Assembly (NCBI GenBank): GCA_040879175.1 | Contig: JBBDKW010000018.1 | Location: forward strand, 1 to 56,388 | From: 2-01-FULL-49-22 sp040879175 | Lineage (GTDB): Bacteria > Patescibacteriota > Saccharimonadia > Saccharimonadales > UBA10212 | DNA length: 56,388 bases | Direction of reading: 5' to 3' | Program-made: the position numbers and the translations under genes | The notes under the pieces: generated by a model | The model's database searches: none | Told to the model about the DNA's origin: nothing | What the model saw: the letters and a program-made list of their open reading frames with translations, nothing else | Shown: positions 40,301 to 46,198 of the stretch, in pieces | How positions within the stretch are numbered: position 1 is the stretch's first letter | Layout of the letters: each line of letters starts with the position of its first letter

Positions 40301-40917
40301 TTTATTTGCTCTCTGTTCAAACCGAGAGCCTGTAGCAGGGTGGTGACGGCAATCTTACGTTTGCGGTCAATTTTTACATAGAGGGCGCCGCCAGCTGCCG
40401 TTTCAAACTCCAGCCAAGCGCCTCGTACAGGTATTACTTTAGCGCCGTATAAATTGGTGGTGCCGTATGGATCGGCGGTAAAGAAGACGCCGGATGAGCG
40501 GATCAGCTGGCTAACAACCACCCTCTCGGCACCATTGATAACAAAGGTACCGCGGCTGGTCATCCACGGATAATCGCCAAGGTAAATTTCCTGTTCTTTA
40601 ACCTCACCAGTGACCTTGTTCGTCAGTTCAACCACAGCTTTCAGAGGCGCTTCATAACTGACGTTATTCTCTCGAGCTTCAGATTCGGTCATCTTTGGCT
40701 CTTCGAAATGATACTTCTTAAAGCTTAAACTCAGTTTTGTGCCGGTGTAGTCTTCAATCGGGCTGACTTCTTCAAGCAGTTCGCCGAGGCCTTCCTTAAT
40801 AAACCACTGGAATGAACTGCTTTGGTGCGATACCAGGTCCGGCGCATCCAAAACTTCATCAATCTTTGTAAAGTACTGCCGTGGTGATAAAACTTGACCC
40901 TTTGCTTTGGCCGTCAA
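37357..40917 (-). CDS. rpoB: RNA polymerase beta subunit
   Basis: Beta forms the second half of the active-site cleft. The rifampicin region SQFMDQINPLSELAHKRRLS is conserved, as are GPGGLSRERAGFEVRDAHAT and the C-terminal GGKAQNGGQRFGEMEVWALE. No ATG fits the start. TTG at 40917 is favoured over TTG at 40923, because GGGGAG then has 8 bases of spacing. The last 40 or so residues are a variable tail; part of it (SLPTGQAGLP) is encoded by a palindrome at 37394-37420. rpoC follows after one base. Confidence 0.97.
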   Translation of the reverse strand: MTAKAKGQVLSPRQYFTKIDEVLDAPDLVSHQSSSFQWFIKEGLGELLEEVSPIEDYTGTKLSLSFKKYHFEEPKMTESEARENNVSYEAPLKAVVELTNKVTGEVKEQEIYLGDYPWMTSRGTFVINGAERVVVSQLIRSSGVFFTADPYGTTNLYGAKVIPVRGAWLEFETAAGGALYVKIDRKRKIAVTTLLQALGLNREQIKQTFTHVDQGEINYIDATFEKDPAGSSNEALIEVYRRLRPGDLATVDNARSLIENMLYNFKRFDFGRVGRYKINKRLDLDVPNTTKNRVVRIEDLKAIIAEIIRLNNTHEPADEIDSLANRRVKLVGELVQRQFRIGLLRMERNAKDRMSMSEIETVTPAQLINARPVVAAVREFFASSQLSQFMDQINPLSELAHKRRLSSMGPGGLSRERAGFEVRDAHATHYGRICPVETPEGANIGLVLNLASYARINEYGFIETPYRRVINAVTAKQAAGHIAAADLKNARGTIIVKRGAVITPAAAKKLAAVKERKSWPVKAKLTNEIVFLDAAEEEQAIIAGAGNEVDANGYFTEARTSVRVRLNPGEVDANEVTHMDASRSQTIGSSAGLIPFIEKNYVLRSLMGSNQQRQAVPLIKSEAPIVGTGFESVVARNTGQMILAEDDGQVLKAASDEVVIRYKTGKRVTYNPVHFVRSNEGSSINQIVTVDSGDKVKASQPIIEGMSIAGGELALGKDLLVAFMPWSGYNFEDAIIISRRLVEDDSLTSIHIVDFMTEVRETKLGPEIVTRDIPNVSEDALRHLDEDGIVRIGAEVHPGDILVGKITPKGEQELSSEERLLRAIFGEKAKEVRDTSQRMSPGRHGKVVGVKVFSRASGHELKAGVIMQIQVFVAQMRKISVGDKLGGRHGNKGVIARILPAEDMPFTDDGKPVDIILNPLGVPSRMNIGQLFETHLGMAAYALGIRVASPAFNGVPIAKIKQLLKDAALPEDGKQQLYDGRTGEPFRERTTVGYMYIIKLNHMVTDKIHARSTGPYTMVTQQPLGGKAQNGGQRFGEMEVWALEAYGAAHTLQEMLTIKSDDVYGRAKAYESIIKGTEIQGPKVPESFNVLVKELQGLGLKVDLMEKGKVIDAEEILAENIKYEAKHTPTVAAPQDVANQSEIAAGSIVNDISLADASVGAGDATISLPTGQAGLPTEDDLTGEKA
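37394..37420. repeat. GGCAGGC/GCCTGCC palindrome inside the rpoB tail
   Basis: GCCTGCC (37396-37402) and GGCAGGC (37412-37418) pair around TGTCCGGTG, with one wobble and one more pair outside. It is read in frame as part of the rpoB C-terminal tail. Confidence 0.7.
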
Positions 40918-41097
40918 AAGCAATGCTCCCCTTAATCTAGATAGTTATAACTTTAGTACTTATAGTTTGAGCGAAGCCCACTACGTTCAATGCCTTTTTG
41001 CGGAGTCCTGAATTATGCCACCAAAATAGCACTAAAGTACTCTACTTCTTACACATTAGGGTATAGGATTAAGGGTCAAGGGTCAAGGGGTTGGGCA
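40918..41097. other. Gap between clpP and rpoB; no gene seen
   Basis: This is the upstream region of rpoB. I see no ORF with a ribosome site and no convincing -35/-10 pair. It contains a G-rich tandem stretch, AAGGGTCAAGGGTCAAGGGG (about 41071-41090), on the plus strand. Confidence 0.5.
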
Positions 41098-41173
41098 AAA
41101 AAATGTTGTAGAATTGTCTACCTCGCTGCAGGCGAGGAGGTCCGACGTTGTTCTTTTTACAAGGTCGGACCTC
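41098..41173 (-). terminator. Compound hairpin terminator after clpP
   Basis: GAGGTCCGAC (41137-41146) pairs with GTCGGACCTC (41164-41173), overlapping the clpP stop. A second hairpin, CCTCGC-TGCA-GCGAGG type, follows at 41121-41137, then GTAGA/TCTAC and a T7 run on the minus strand. Confidence 0.65.
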
Positions 41174-41775
41174 TATCGATGTGCGATTACCTTATCGACA
41201 AGCCCGTATTTTTGGGCCTCATCGGCAGACATCCAGTAATCACGGTCAACGTCTTTCTCGATCCTAGCAACCGGTTGGCCGGTGTTCTTGGCCATGATTT
41301 CATTTAGCAGTCTCTTGATGCGAATACCCTCCCGAAGATCAATCTCCAAGTCGGTTATTTTAGCTCGTTCGGCCGCAGCGCTTGGCTGGTGAATCATAAC
41401 TGTGGCATGTGGTAATAGTAAGCGTTTGCCCTTTGTGCCCGAGCTCAGCAGAAAAGCGGCGGCGCTGGCGTTTACACCGATTCCTACGGTCTGGATATCG
41501 CATTTAACATATTTCATTGTGTCGTAAACCGCAAAGGCATTGTAAACGCTACCGCCGGGGCTGTTTATATAAAAAATGATGTCTTTGTTGGAGTTTTCGT
41601 TCTCCAAAAACAACATTTGGGCCACAACCAAGTTAGCGGTGTGCTCGCTAATATCGTCGCCTAAGAAAACAACCCGATCTTTAAGTAACCTGCTATAGAT
41701 GTCATACGCTCGCTCGTAACGCCCTTCTTGTTCAATAACCGTCGGGACTAAAATCTGGTTAGATGGTTGACTCAT
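41173..41775 (-). CDS. clpP: ATP-dependent Clp protease proteolytic subunit
   Basis: ClpP forms the tetradecameric chamber fed by ClpX or ClpC. YINSPGGSVYNAFAVYDTMK is conserved. The active Ser lies in VNASAAAFLL, the His in VMIHQP and the Asp in DVDRDYWMSADEA. I start it at ATG 41775 (MSQPSNQILVPTVIEQ), giving 200 residues, since an upstream start would lie inside the CIRCE operator. The promoter -10 ends 8 bases before this ATG, so the mRNA is probably leaderless. The gene follows tig, and the CIRCE places it under HrcA. Confidence 0.96.
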   Translation of the reverse strand: MSQPSNQILVPTVIEQEGRYERAYDIYSRLLKDRVVFLGDDISEHTANLVVAQMLFLENENSNKDIIFYINSPGGSVYNAFAVYDTMKYVKCDIQTVGIGVNASAAAFLLSSGTKGKRLLLPHATVMIHQPSAAAERAKITDLEIDLREGIRIKRLLNEIMAKNTGQPVARIEKDVDRDYWMSADEAQKYGLVDKVIAHR

Positions 41776-41783
41776 GTAAATTA

Positions 41784-41813
41784 ATTGTAAATTAATTAGC
41801 ACTCACGAGTCAA
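41784..41813 (-). promoter_or_regulatory. clpP promoter with -35 box inside the CIRCE spacer
   Basis: TTGACT (41808-41813) and TACAAT (41784-41789) are 18 bases apart. The -35 box occupies most of the nine-base spacer of the operator. Only 8 bases separate the -10 from the ATG. Confidence 0.65.
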
Positions 41814-41822
41814 GAGTGCTAA
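41796..41822. promoter_or_regulatory. CIRCE operator (HrcA site)
   Basis: TTAGCACTC (41796-41804), nine bases, and GAGTGCTAA (41814-41822) match the CIRCE consensus without a mismatch. CIRCE binds the heat-shock repressor HrcA, usually ahead of groES-groEL or dnaK operons. Here it overlaps the stop codon of tig and the clpP promoter. Confidence 0.93.
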
Positions 41823-43099
41823 CGCGACGAGCGCCCTACGAGCCGCACGATGGTTTTTTCGGTTAGGAGGCGGGCTTCGATGTCGCGGCGAGCCTCTGGT
41901 TTATCAAGCTCGGCGCGCATCGCCTCGTCCTGATATTGGCCTTTCAGTAGTCTTATTCTTTCTTCAACCTCTTTAGGCGTAACCGATATATTCTCTTTCT
42001 CGGCAATCTCGCCTAAAACGATTCCGGCCTTAATACGCTCCTCTGCCCTTGGCCGCTGCCTGTCGCGGTGCTGCTGCTCGGTTATACCCTCCTCTTTTAA
42101 GTGCTCCTGCCATGTTTGCCCGCGGTAAGTTAGGTTGCGTTTTTCCTCGTCTTCCATCCGCAGGATGTCTTCTTCAACCATACCCTCGGGAATTCCAACC
42201 TTCGACTGAGCAACGATTTCGGCAATCAACCGGCTTTCATAGTCCCTGTCGAGTTGCTGCTGTCGCTCAATTTTCAGCTGTTTTTTGACGTCGGCTTTAA
42301 GCTCAGCCAGTGTTTTGAACGGCCCGACTTTAGCGGCAAAATCGTCGTCGGCCTCAGGAATTACCAGCTCATTGACTTTTTTAACCTCAACCTCGAATAC
42401 CGCATCCTTATTCTGCATAGCCGCCACCCCGTAATCAGCCGGGAATTTGGCAGTGAATTCCTTTTTCTCACCCGCCTTTGCGCCGATCAGATGCTCCTCG
42501 AACCCAGGGATAAAGCTGCCGCTTCCCAAAATCAGCGGGTAGTCTTTGGCATCCGTGCCGCTCACCGGCTTTCCGTCCCTATCTTTGCCCTTAAAATCGA
42601 CTACGGTTTCATCGCCTTTTTTAGCCGGCCGCTCAACCTCCTTGCGCTCAGCGGTACGCTGTTGCAGTGATTTAATAACCTCGCTTACATCTTTGGCGAC
42701 TATAGTGGCTGTTCTTTTACCCGACTTAATCTTTTTATAATCCGCTAGCACGACCTGTCCGACGGTTTCTGTTTCGACTTCAAACGACAAGTCGCTAAAC
42801 GGTACGAACTTCTTAAGCTGAGCCTGCGGCTGGCCGACCGGCCTTAAATTGTGATGGCGAATTGCCTGGCCGTAAAACTGGTTGAGCGCGTGCTCTATAA
42901 ACTCATCGAGCAGTAGCTTCTGGTCAACATTTTTTTCAACCATTGCCAGCGGCGCGCTGCCCGCTCTAAAGCCTGGGACTTGCACCCGGTGCCTAAAATG
43001 CGCCAGCACGTGCCGCTTGATTGGCTCCATATCAGCAGAATCGGCCGAAACGACCAATTTGATCTTGGTCGGGCTTATGTCGTTCCTCTCAACTCTCAT
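41819..43099 (-). CDS. tig: Trigger factor
   Basis: Trigger factor is the ribosome-bound chaperone and prolyl isomerase. The 426-residue protein has the ribosome-binding signature VPGFRAGSAPLAMVEKNV in the N-terminal domain, an FKBP domain (ETVVDFKGKDRDGKPVSGTD through FIPGFEEHLIGAKAGEKKEF, about 160-245) and a helical C-terminal domain. A TATAAT ends 7 bases before the ATG, with no Shine-Dalgarno site. clpP follows, a frequent neighbour of tig. Confidence 0.95.
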   Translation of the reverse strand: MRVERNDISPTKIKLVVSADSADMEPIKRHVLAHFRHRVQVPGFRAGSAPLAMVEKNVDQKLLLDEFIEHALNQFYGQAIRHHNLRPVGQPQAQLKKFVPFSDLSFEVETETVGQVVLADYKKIKSGKRTATIVAKDVSEVIKSLQQRTAERKEVERPAKKGDETVVDFKGKDRDGKPVSGTDAKDYPLILGSGSFIPGFEEHLIGAKAGEKKEFTAKFPADYGVAAMQNKDAVFEVEVKKVNELVIPEADDDFAAKVGPFKTLAELKADVKKQLKIERQQQLDRDYESRLIAEIVAQSKVGIPEGMVEEDILRMEDEEKRNLTYRGQTWQEHLKEEGITEQQHRDRQRPRAEERIKAGIVLGEIAEKENISVTPKEVEERIRLLKGQYQDEAMRAELDKPEARRDIEARLLTEKTIVRLVGRSSR

Positions 43100-43106
43100 C
43101 CAAGCG

Positions 43107-43112
43107 ATTATA
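43107..43112 (-). promoter_or_regulatory. -10 element of tig, leaderless type
   Basis: A consensus TATAAT ends 7 bases before the ATG at 43099. No clear -35 box is visible. The remaining gap up to hisS (to 43229) holds no ORF that I can support. Confidence 0.55.
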
Positions 43113-43229
43113 CACCTAGGAGCGAACTCGGTGGCGAAGAAGAATCAAGCAAGTGCAGCTCGAGTCGCTGTAGCCGACCCGGCGCGAAACGTTCTTCTGA
43201 GCTAACGGGTGAGCGATTAGCCGAGGAGT

Positions 43230-44555
43230 CTAATTATTTAGGTCGTCTTTTGGTCGGTGACGGGCAGCAAGAGTACTGACCAAGCGTTCAAGCGACAACT
43301 CCTTTTCTTCGCCGCTTCGCAAATCTTTCAGCTTGAATCGGCGTGTGGCGAGCTCGTGCTCGCCCAAGAATATAACATATGGTATACCGGACTTGACCGC
43401 ACTCTTGAGCTGGGCATCGAGTTTGCGCCCGGACGTATCAACCGCCAATCTCAATCCCTCTTCTCGCAAATCTGCTAAAGTTTGTTGCGCAGATTCGTAA
43501 ACATCACCAATCAGTACGATTGTGACATCAGTCTCTGGTTCAAATTTCGGCATCAGTTTGTGGCCTTCCAAGAACATTTGCAGCGTCACATCGCCCATTC
43601 CAAAGCCGACTGTCGGCACCGGCTCGACGCCGAAGGCGCCAACCAGCGCGTCATAGCGCCCGCCGCCGAACATCGAACGGCTGTTTTCCGGGTTGTTATC
43701 ATACACCTCAAAGACAATGTCGGTGTAGTAATCAAATCCTCTCATCAAAGATGGATTAAACACAGCACTCTGCACTCCGCTGGCAATCAACAAACTCATC
43801 AAATGTTGTAGTTGCTTGGCTGCTGGATGCTGCTGTACAACCAGCGGCAGTTCACCCAGTGTTTTGACTTTCAAAAGCCCGAGTAGCTGCGATATAACGT
43901 CTGCTTGGACTTGTGCCGGGCTGAGAAACATACTGGCAGACGCCTTGAACTCTTTCTCGGAAACTTTGTCCAGTTTATCTATCAGCCTCGCCAACGGTTG
44001 TATCTGTGATTGGTCGAAATGGAAGTTTTCCAGCAGGAACCAGTTAAGAAGCTGGCGGCTGTTAAGCCTGATGGTATAGCTATCCGGTTTAGCCCCGAAT
44101 GCTTTCAGTATTTTATCGGCCAGCAAAATAATCTCGTGGTCGGCTTCAATACCGGCCACGCCAAAGATATCAACATTGAGTTGCCAGTGTTCGCGCAATC
44201 GCCCGGCCTGTGGCCGCTCATAACGCCAGAGGTTGGGTATGCTGTACCAACGGACTGGATACGCCAGTTCTTGCCTTTTGCCGGCAACCATTCGGCTCAC
44301 CGAAGGTGTCATTTCCGGGCGCAAGGTTATGGTGCGACCACCGCGGTCGGTAAATACAAATGTCTGCTCAATCACGATTTCTTCGCTGGTCTTGCTCATA
44401 TAAATCTCGATTGGTTCGACAATCGGCGCGTCGTATTCCTGATAGCCAAAGCTCTCAGACACTTGTCTCAGTACGCCAAACATATATTTCTGGACGCGCT
44501 TATCCTCAGGGTAAAAATCGCGCGCGCCCTTATACGGTTGAGTAGAAAGAGCCAT
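43230..44555 (-). CDS. hisS: Histidyl-tRNA synthetase
   Basis: This class II enzyme charges tRNA-His. Motif 2 is in RPEMTPSVSRM and the YERPQAGRLREHWQLNVDIF segment; motif 3 and the His-specific loop are in RGFDYYTDIVFEVYD and FGGGRYDALVGAFG. The C-terminal anticodon-binding domain starts near DVTIVLIGDVYESAQQTLAD. I start it at ATG 44555 (441 residues), which has GGGAGG upstream in the 3' arm of a short hairpin. A longer start 36 bases upstream has no such site. Confidence 0.96.
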   Translation of the reverse strand: MALSTQPYKGARDFYPEDKRVQKYMFGVLRQVSESFGYQEYDAPIVEPIEIYMSKTSEEIVIEQTFVFTDRGGRTITLRPEMTPSVSRMVAGKRQELAYPVRWYSIPNLWRYERPQAGRLREHWQLNVDIFGVAGIEADHEIILLADKILKAFGAKPDSYTIRLNSRQLLNWFLLENFHFDQSQIQPLARLIDKLDKVSEKEFKASASMFLSPAQVQADVISQLLGLLKVKTLGELPLVVQQHPAAKQLQHLMSLLIASGVQSAVFNPSLMRGFDYYTDIVFEVYDNNPENSRSMFGGGRYDALVGAFGVEPVPTVGFGMGDVTLQMFLEGHKLMPKFEPETDVTIVLIGDVYESAQQTLADLREEGLRLAVDTSGRKLDAQLKSAVKSGIPYVIFLGEHELATRRFKLKDLRSGEEKELSLERLVSTLAARHRPKDDLNN

Positions 44556-44560
44556 TAGAT

Positions 44561-44575
44561 GCCTCCCTCGGAGGC
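44561..44575 (-). promoter_or_regulatory. Hairpin covering the hisS ribosome site
   Basis: On the minus strand GCCTCC-GAG-GGAGGC ends 5 bases before the hisS ATG. The Shine-Dalgarno GGAGG is in the 3' arm, so the hairpin would block ribosome entry when folded. Confidence 0.5.
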
Positions 44576-44576
44576 A

Positions 44577-44697
44577 ATGAGCAATGAACAATGAGCAATT
44601 GACAATGAATTATCAATGTAACAATGATTCAATGCATTATTTGAGCATTGGCTATTTGTCCATTCATTGAACATTGAAAATTTGTCCATTGAGCATT
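44577..44697. repeat. Word array d, CAATGAGCAATGAACAATG type
   Basis: Many copies of CAATG-based words lie in the left half (CAATGAGCAATTGACAATG), and the right half has the reversed words (CATTGAACATTG, CCATTGAGCATT). It fills the divergent gap between hisS and the membrane protein gene. Confidence 0.6.
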
Positions 44698-44744
44698 TAT
44701 CTTACGAGTAATTATACCCCGCAGGGGATAACAATGGTAAGATA
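44698..44744 (+). promoter_or_regulatory. Nested inverted repeats and -10 ahead of the membrane protein gene
   Basis: TTATCTTAC (44698-44706) pairs with GTAAGATAA (44736-44744); between them ATACCCC-GCA-GGGGAT forms an inner hairpin. An extended -10, TGG-TAAGAT (44735-44743), overlaps the right arm and ends 10 bases before the ATG at 44754. A repressor operator covering the promoter is a reasonable guess. Confidence 0.45.
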
Positions 44745-44753
44745 ACTTTTAGT

Positions 44754-45476
44754 ATGGCGAAAAATAGACCGAGGCGCGGCTCCCCCTTGCACTTAGCCGG
44801 TGCTTTTGAGCTATTTGGCCAGAGTTACCAGATTATAAAACGCAACTCCGAGGTCTTTATTGTGCTGTTTTCGGTCGGCGTGTTGCTCGCTATGTGGGAA
44901 ACGCTCGGACGGTATGTAGAAGATGAGCCGGCGCGAGATTGGAAGGCATTCTTAATCAACCGCGGCTTCGGCAGTAATGTGGATACCGGCGTATTTGCCG
45001 CCGGCGGTTTTATGTTCTTTATCAGCATCTTGTATGCCTTGGCCTATTTGTTGCTTACCATCGCCGTCTTAAGGGCTTCTCAAGGCCAGAAAATTACGCT
45101 CAGCGGGCTTTGGCGAGAGCTGGTGGATAGATGGTTGTGGCTGAAGCTGATAGGAGCATTCATCTTGGTCGCTCTGGCGCTTATAGCCGGCTTCATTGCA
45201 CTCATTATCCCGGGGGTAATCCTGATTTGGCGTCTATTTTTTGTACCGTTCGTACTGATTGACCAAAAAACCACAATAGAAGGAGCCTTTAGGCGCAGCT
45301 GGCGGATGACGAGGGGTTTTGCTTGGCCCATCTACAGCGTTATTTTTGTTGCTGTGCTTTTATCTATAACTAACGTCTTACCGATTTTCGGCCCGTTAAT
45401 TGCTTTCGTCTTAGGCGCGATTTATACAGTCGCCCCAGCCCTCCGCTACCAAGAACTCAAAAAAATATCTGCGTAA
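44754..45476 (+). CDS. Multi-pass membrane protein of unknown function
   Basis: The 240-residue protein has a charged N-terminus and about five to six hydrophobic segments (roughly residues 36-50, 82-105, 130-155, 158-172, 195-212 and 215-230). The pattern, including PGVILIWRLFFVPFVLIDQ and AFRRSWRMTRG, resembles the glycerophosphoryl diester phosphodiesterase membrane-domain/DUF975-like families, which have no known catalytic residues of their own. It stands alone on the plus strand between hisS and tRNA-Leu. Its promoter region has nested inverted repeats. Confidence 0.75.
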   Translation: MAKNRPRRGSPLHLAGAFELFGQSYQIIKRNSEVFIVLFSVGVLLAMWETLGRYVEDEPARDWKAFLINRGFGSNVDTGVFAAGGFMFFISILYALAYLLLTIAVLRASQGQKITLSGLWRELVDRWLWLKLIGAFILVALALIAGFIALIIPGVILIWRLFFVPFVLIDQKTTIEGAFRRSWRMTRGFAWPIYSVIFVAVLLSITNVLPIFGPLIAFVLGAIYTVAPALRYQELKKISA

Positions 45477-45482
45477 TATTGC

Positions 45483-45567
45483 TGGTGGGTGAGAGAGGAC
45501 TCGAACCTCCACGCCTTGCGGCACTAGGTCCTAAACCTAGCGTGTATACCAATTTCACCACTCACCC
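45483..45567 (-). tRNA. tRNA-Leu (TAG), class II, CCA encoded
   Basis: Acceptor GGGTGAG/CTCACCC with discriminator A and encoded CCA. The anticodon stem CTAGG/CCTAG closes TTTAGGA, anticodon TAG. The variable arm TGCCGCAAGGCG and T arm GGAGGTTCGAGTCCTC complete it. It reads CTN codons, mainly CTA and CTG. Confidence 0.95.
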
Positions 45568-45582
45568 GCTACCACTGTTATT

Positions 45583-46116
45583 TTAGCTTATTTTGCGGTA
45601 AAAGACCAGTTGTGAGTCGCCGTAGAGTTTGGCTGTTATGAGTTCTAGCCCGCCAAAAGTCGGTGGTTGTCTATTGCCAGGATATGAAAGAGCTATAAGT
45701 CCTTGCGGTTTGGAATGCTTAGTCAGTTTAGCTAAAAGCTCGTGCGACAAGTCATTGTACGGTGGGTCTAATAAAACCAAATCAAATTTAGAAGCAGGAT
45801 TTTTGTCACTCCAGCTTCCGGCGTTGGCACGGATAGCTTTAACTCCGTCTTCTACCTGTAGATCTTTTATATTTCTTTGAATTTGAGCGTGCGCACCCTT
45901 ATCGATTTCTATGGCGGCTGCCTTTGCCGCCCCGCGGCTAACGGCCTCAAAACTCAGCGCTCCGCTGCCGGCAAAAGCATCAAGTATGGATAATGCTTGA
46001 ACGTCGCCTAAAATATTAAACAGCGCCCCACGCATTTTATCGCTCATTGGATGGACTTTATGAGCGTGAGGTGACTGGAACTGCCTACCGCCTAATTTGC
46101 CCGCAATAATTCTCAT
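45583..46116 (-). CDS. rsmD: 16S rRNA (guanine-966 N2)-methyltransferase RsmD
   Basis: RsmD methylates G966 of 16S rRNA with S-adenosylmethionine. The 177-residue protein starts MRIIAGKLGGRQFQSP, the RsmD signature; the SAM site is LDAFAGSGALSFEAVSRG; and the catalytic motif is LLDPPYND. I use ATG 46116, because a promoter (TTGTAC, 18 bases, TACGCT) ends 6 bases before it, giving a leaderless mRNA. tRNA-Leu lies downstream on the same strand. Confidence 0.93.
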   Translation of the reverse strand: MRIIAGKLGGRQFQSPHAHKVHPMSDKMRGALFNILGDVQALSILDAFAGSGALSFEAVSRGAAKAAAIEIDKGAHAQIQRNIKDLQVEDGVKAIRANAGSWSDKNPASKFDLVLLDPPYNDLSHELLAKLTKHSKPQGLIALSYPGNRQPPTFGGLELITAKLYGDSQLVFYRKIS

Positions 46117-46122
46117 ACAAAC

Positions 46123-46152
46123 AGCGTACAGTGTAAGGCCTGCAGAGTACAA
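46123..46152 (-). promoter_or_regulatory. Promoter of rsmD, leaderless type
   Basis: TTGTAC (46147-46152) and TACGCT (46123-46128) are separated by 18 bases. Six bases separate the -10 from the ATG at 46116. Confidence 0.5.
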
Positions 46153-46156
46153 TACA

Positions 46157-46186
46157 CCGAAAACTCACCGGTCGGTGAGTTTTCGG
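46157..46186 (-). terminator. Strong hairpin between recG and rsmD
   Basis: A perfect 14-bp stem, CCGAAAACTCACCG and CGGTGAGTTTTCGG, with a two-base centre. It follows recG on the minus strand; the T tract is inside the stem. Confidence 0.6.
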
Positions 46187-46198
46187 GGGGGTAAATCT

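Noticed and set aside
43100..43229. Small RNA or gene between tig and hisS
   Set aside because: I found only weak, short inverted repeats, no ORF with a ribosome site and no known RNA family.
44577..44697. Word arrays as a CRISPR
   Set aside because: Units are short, irregular and not separated by unique spacers of constant length, and no cas genes are in the window.
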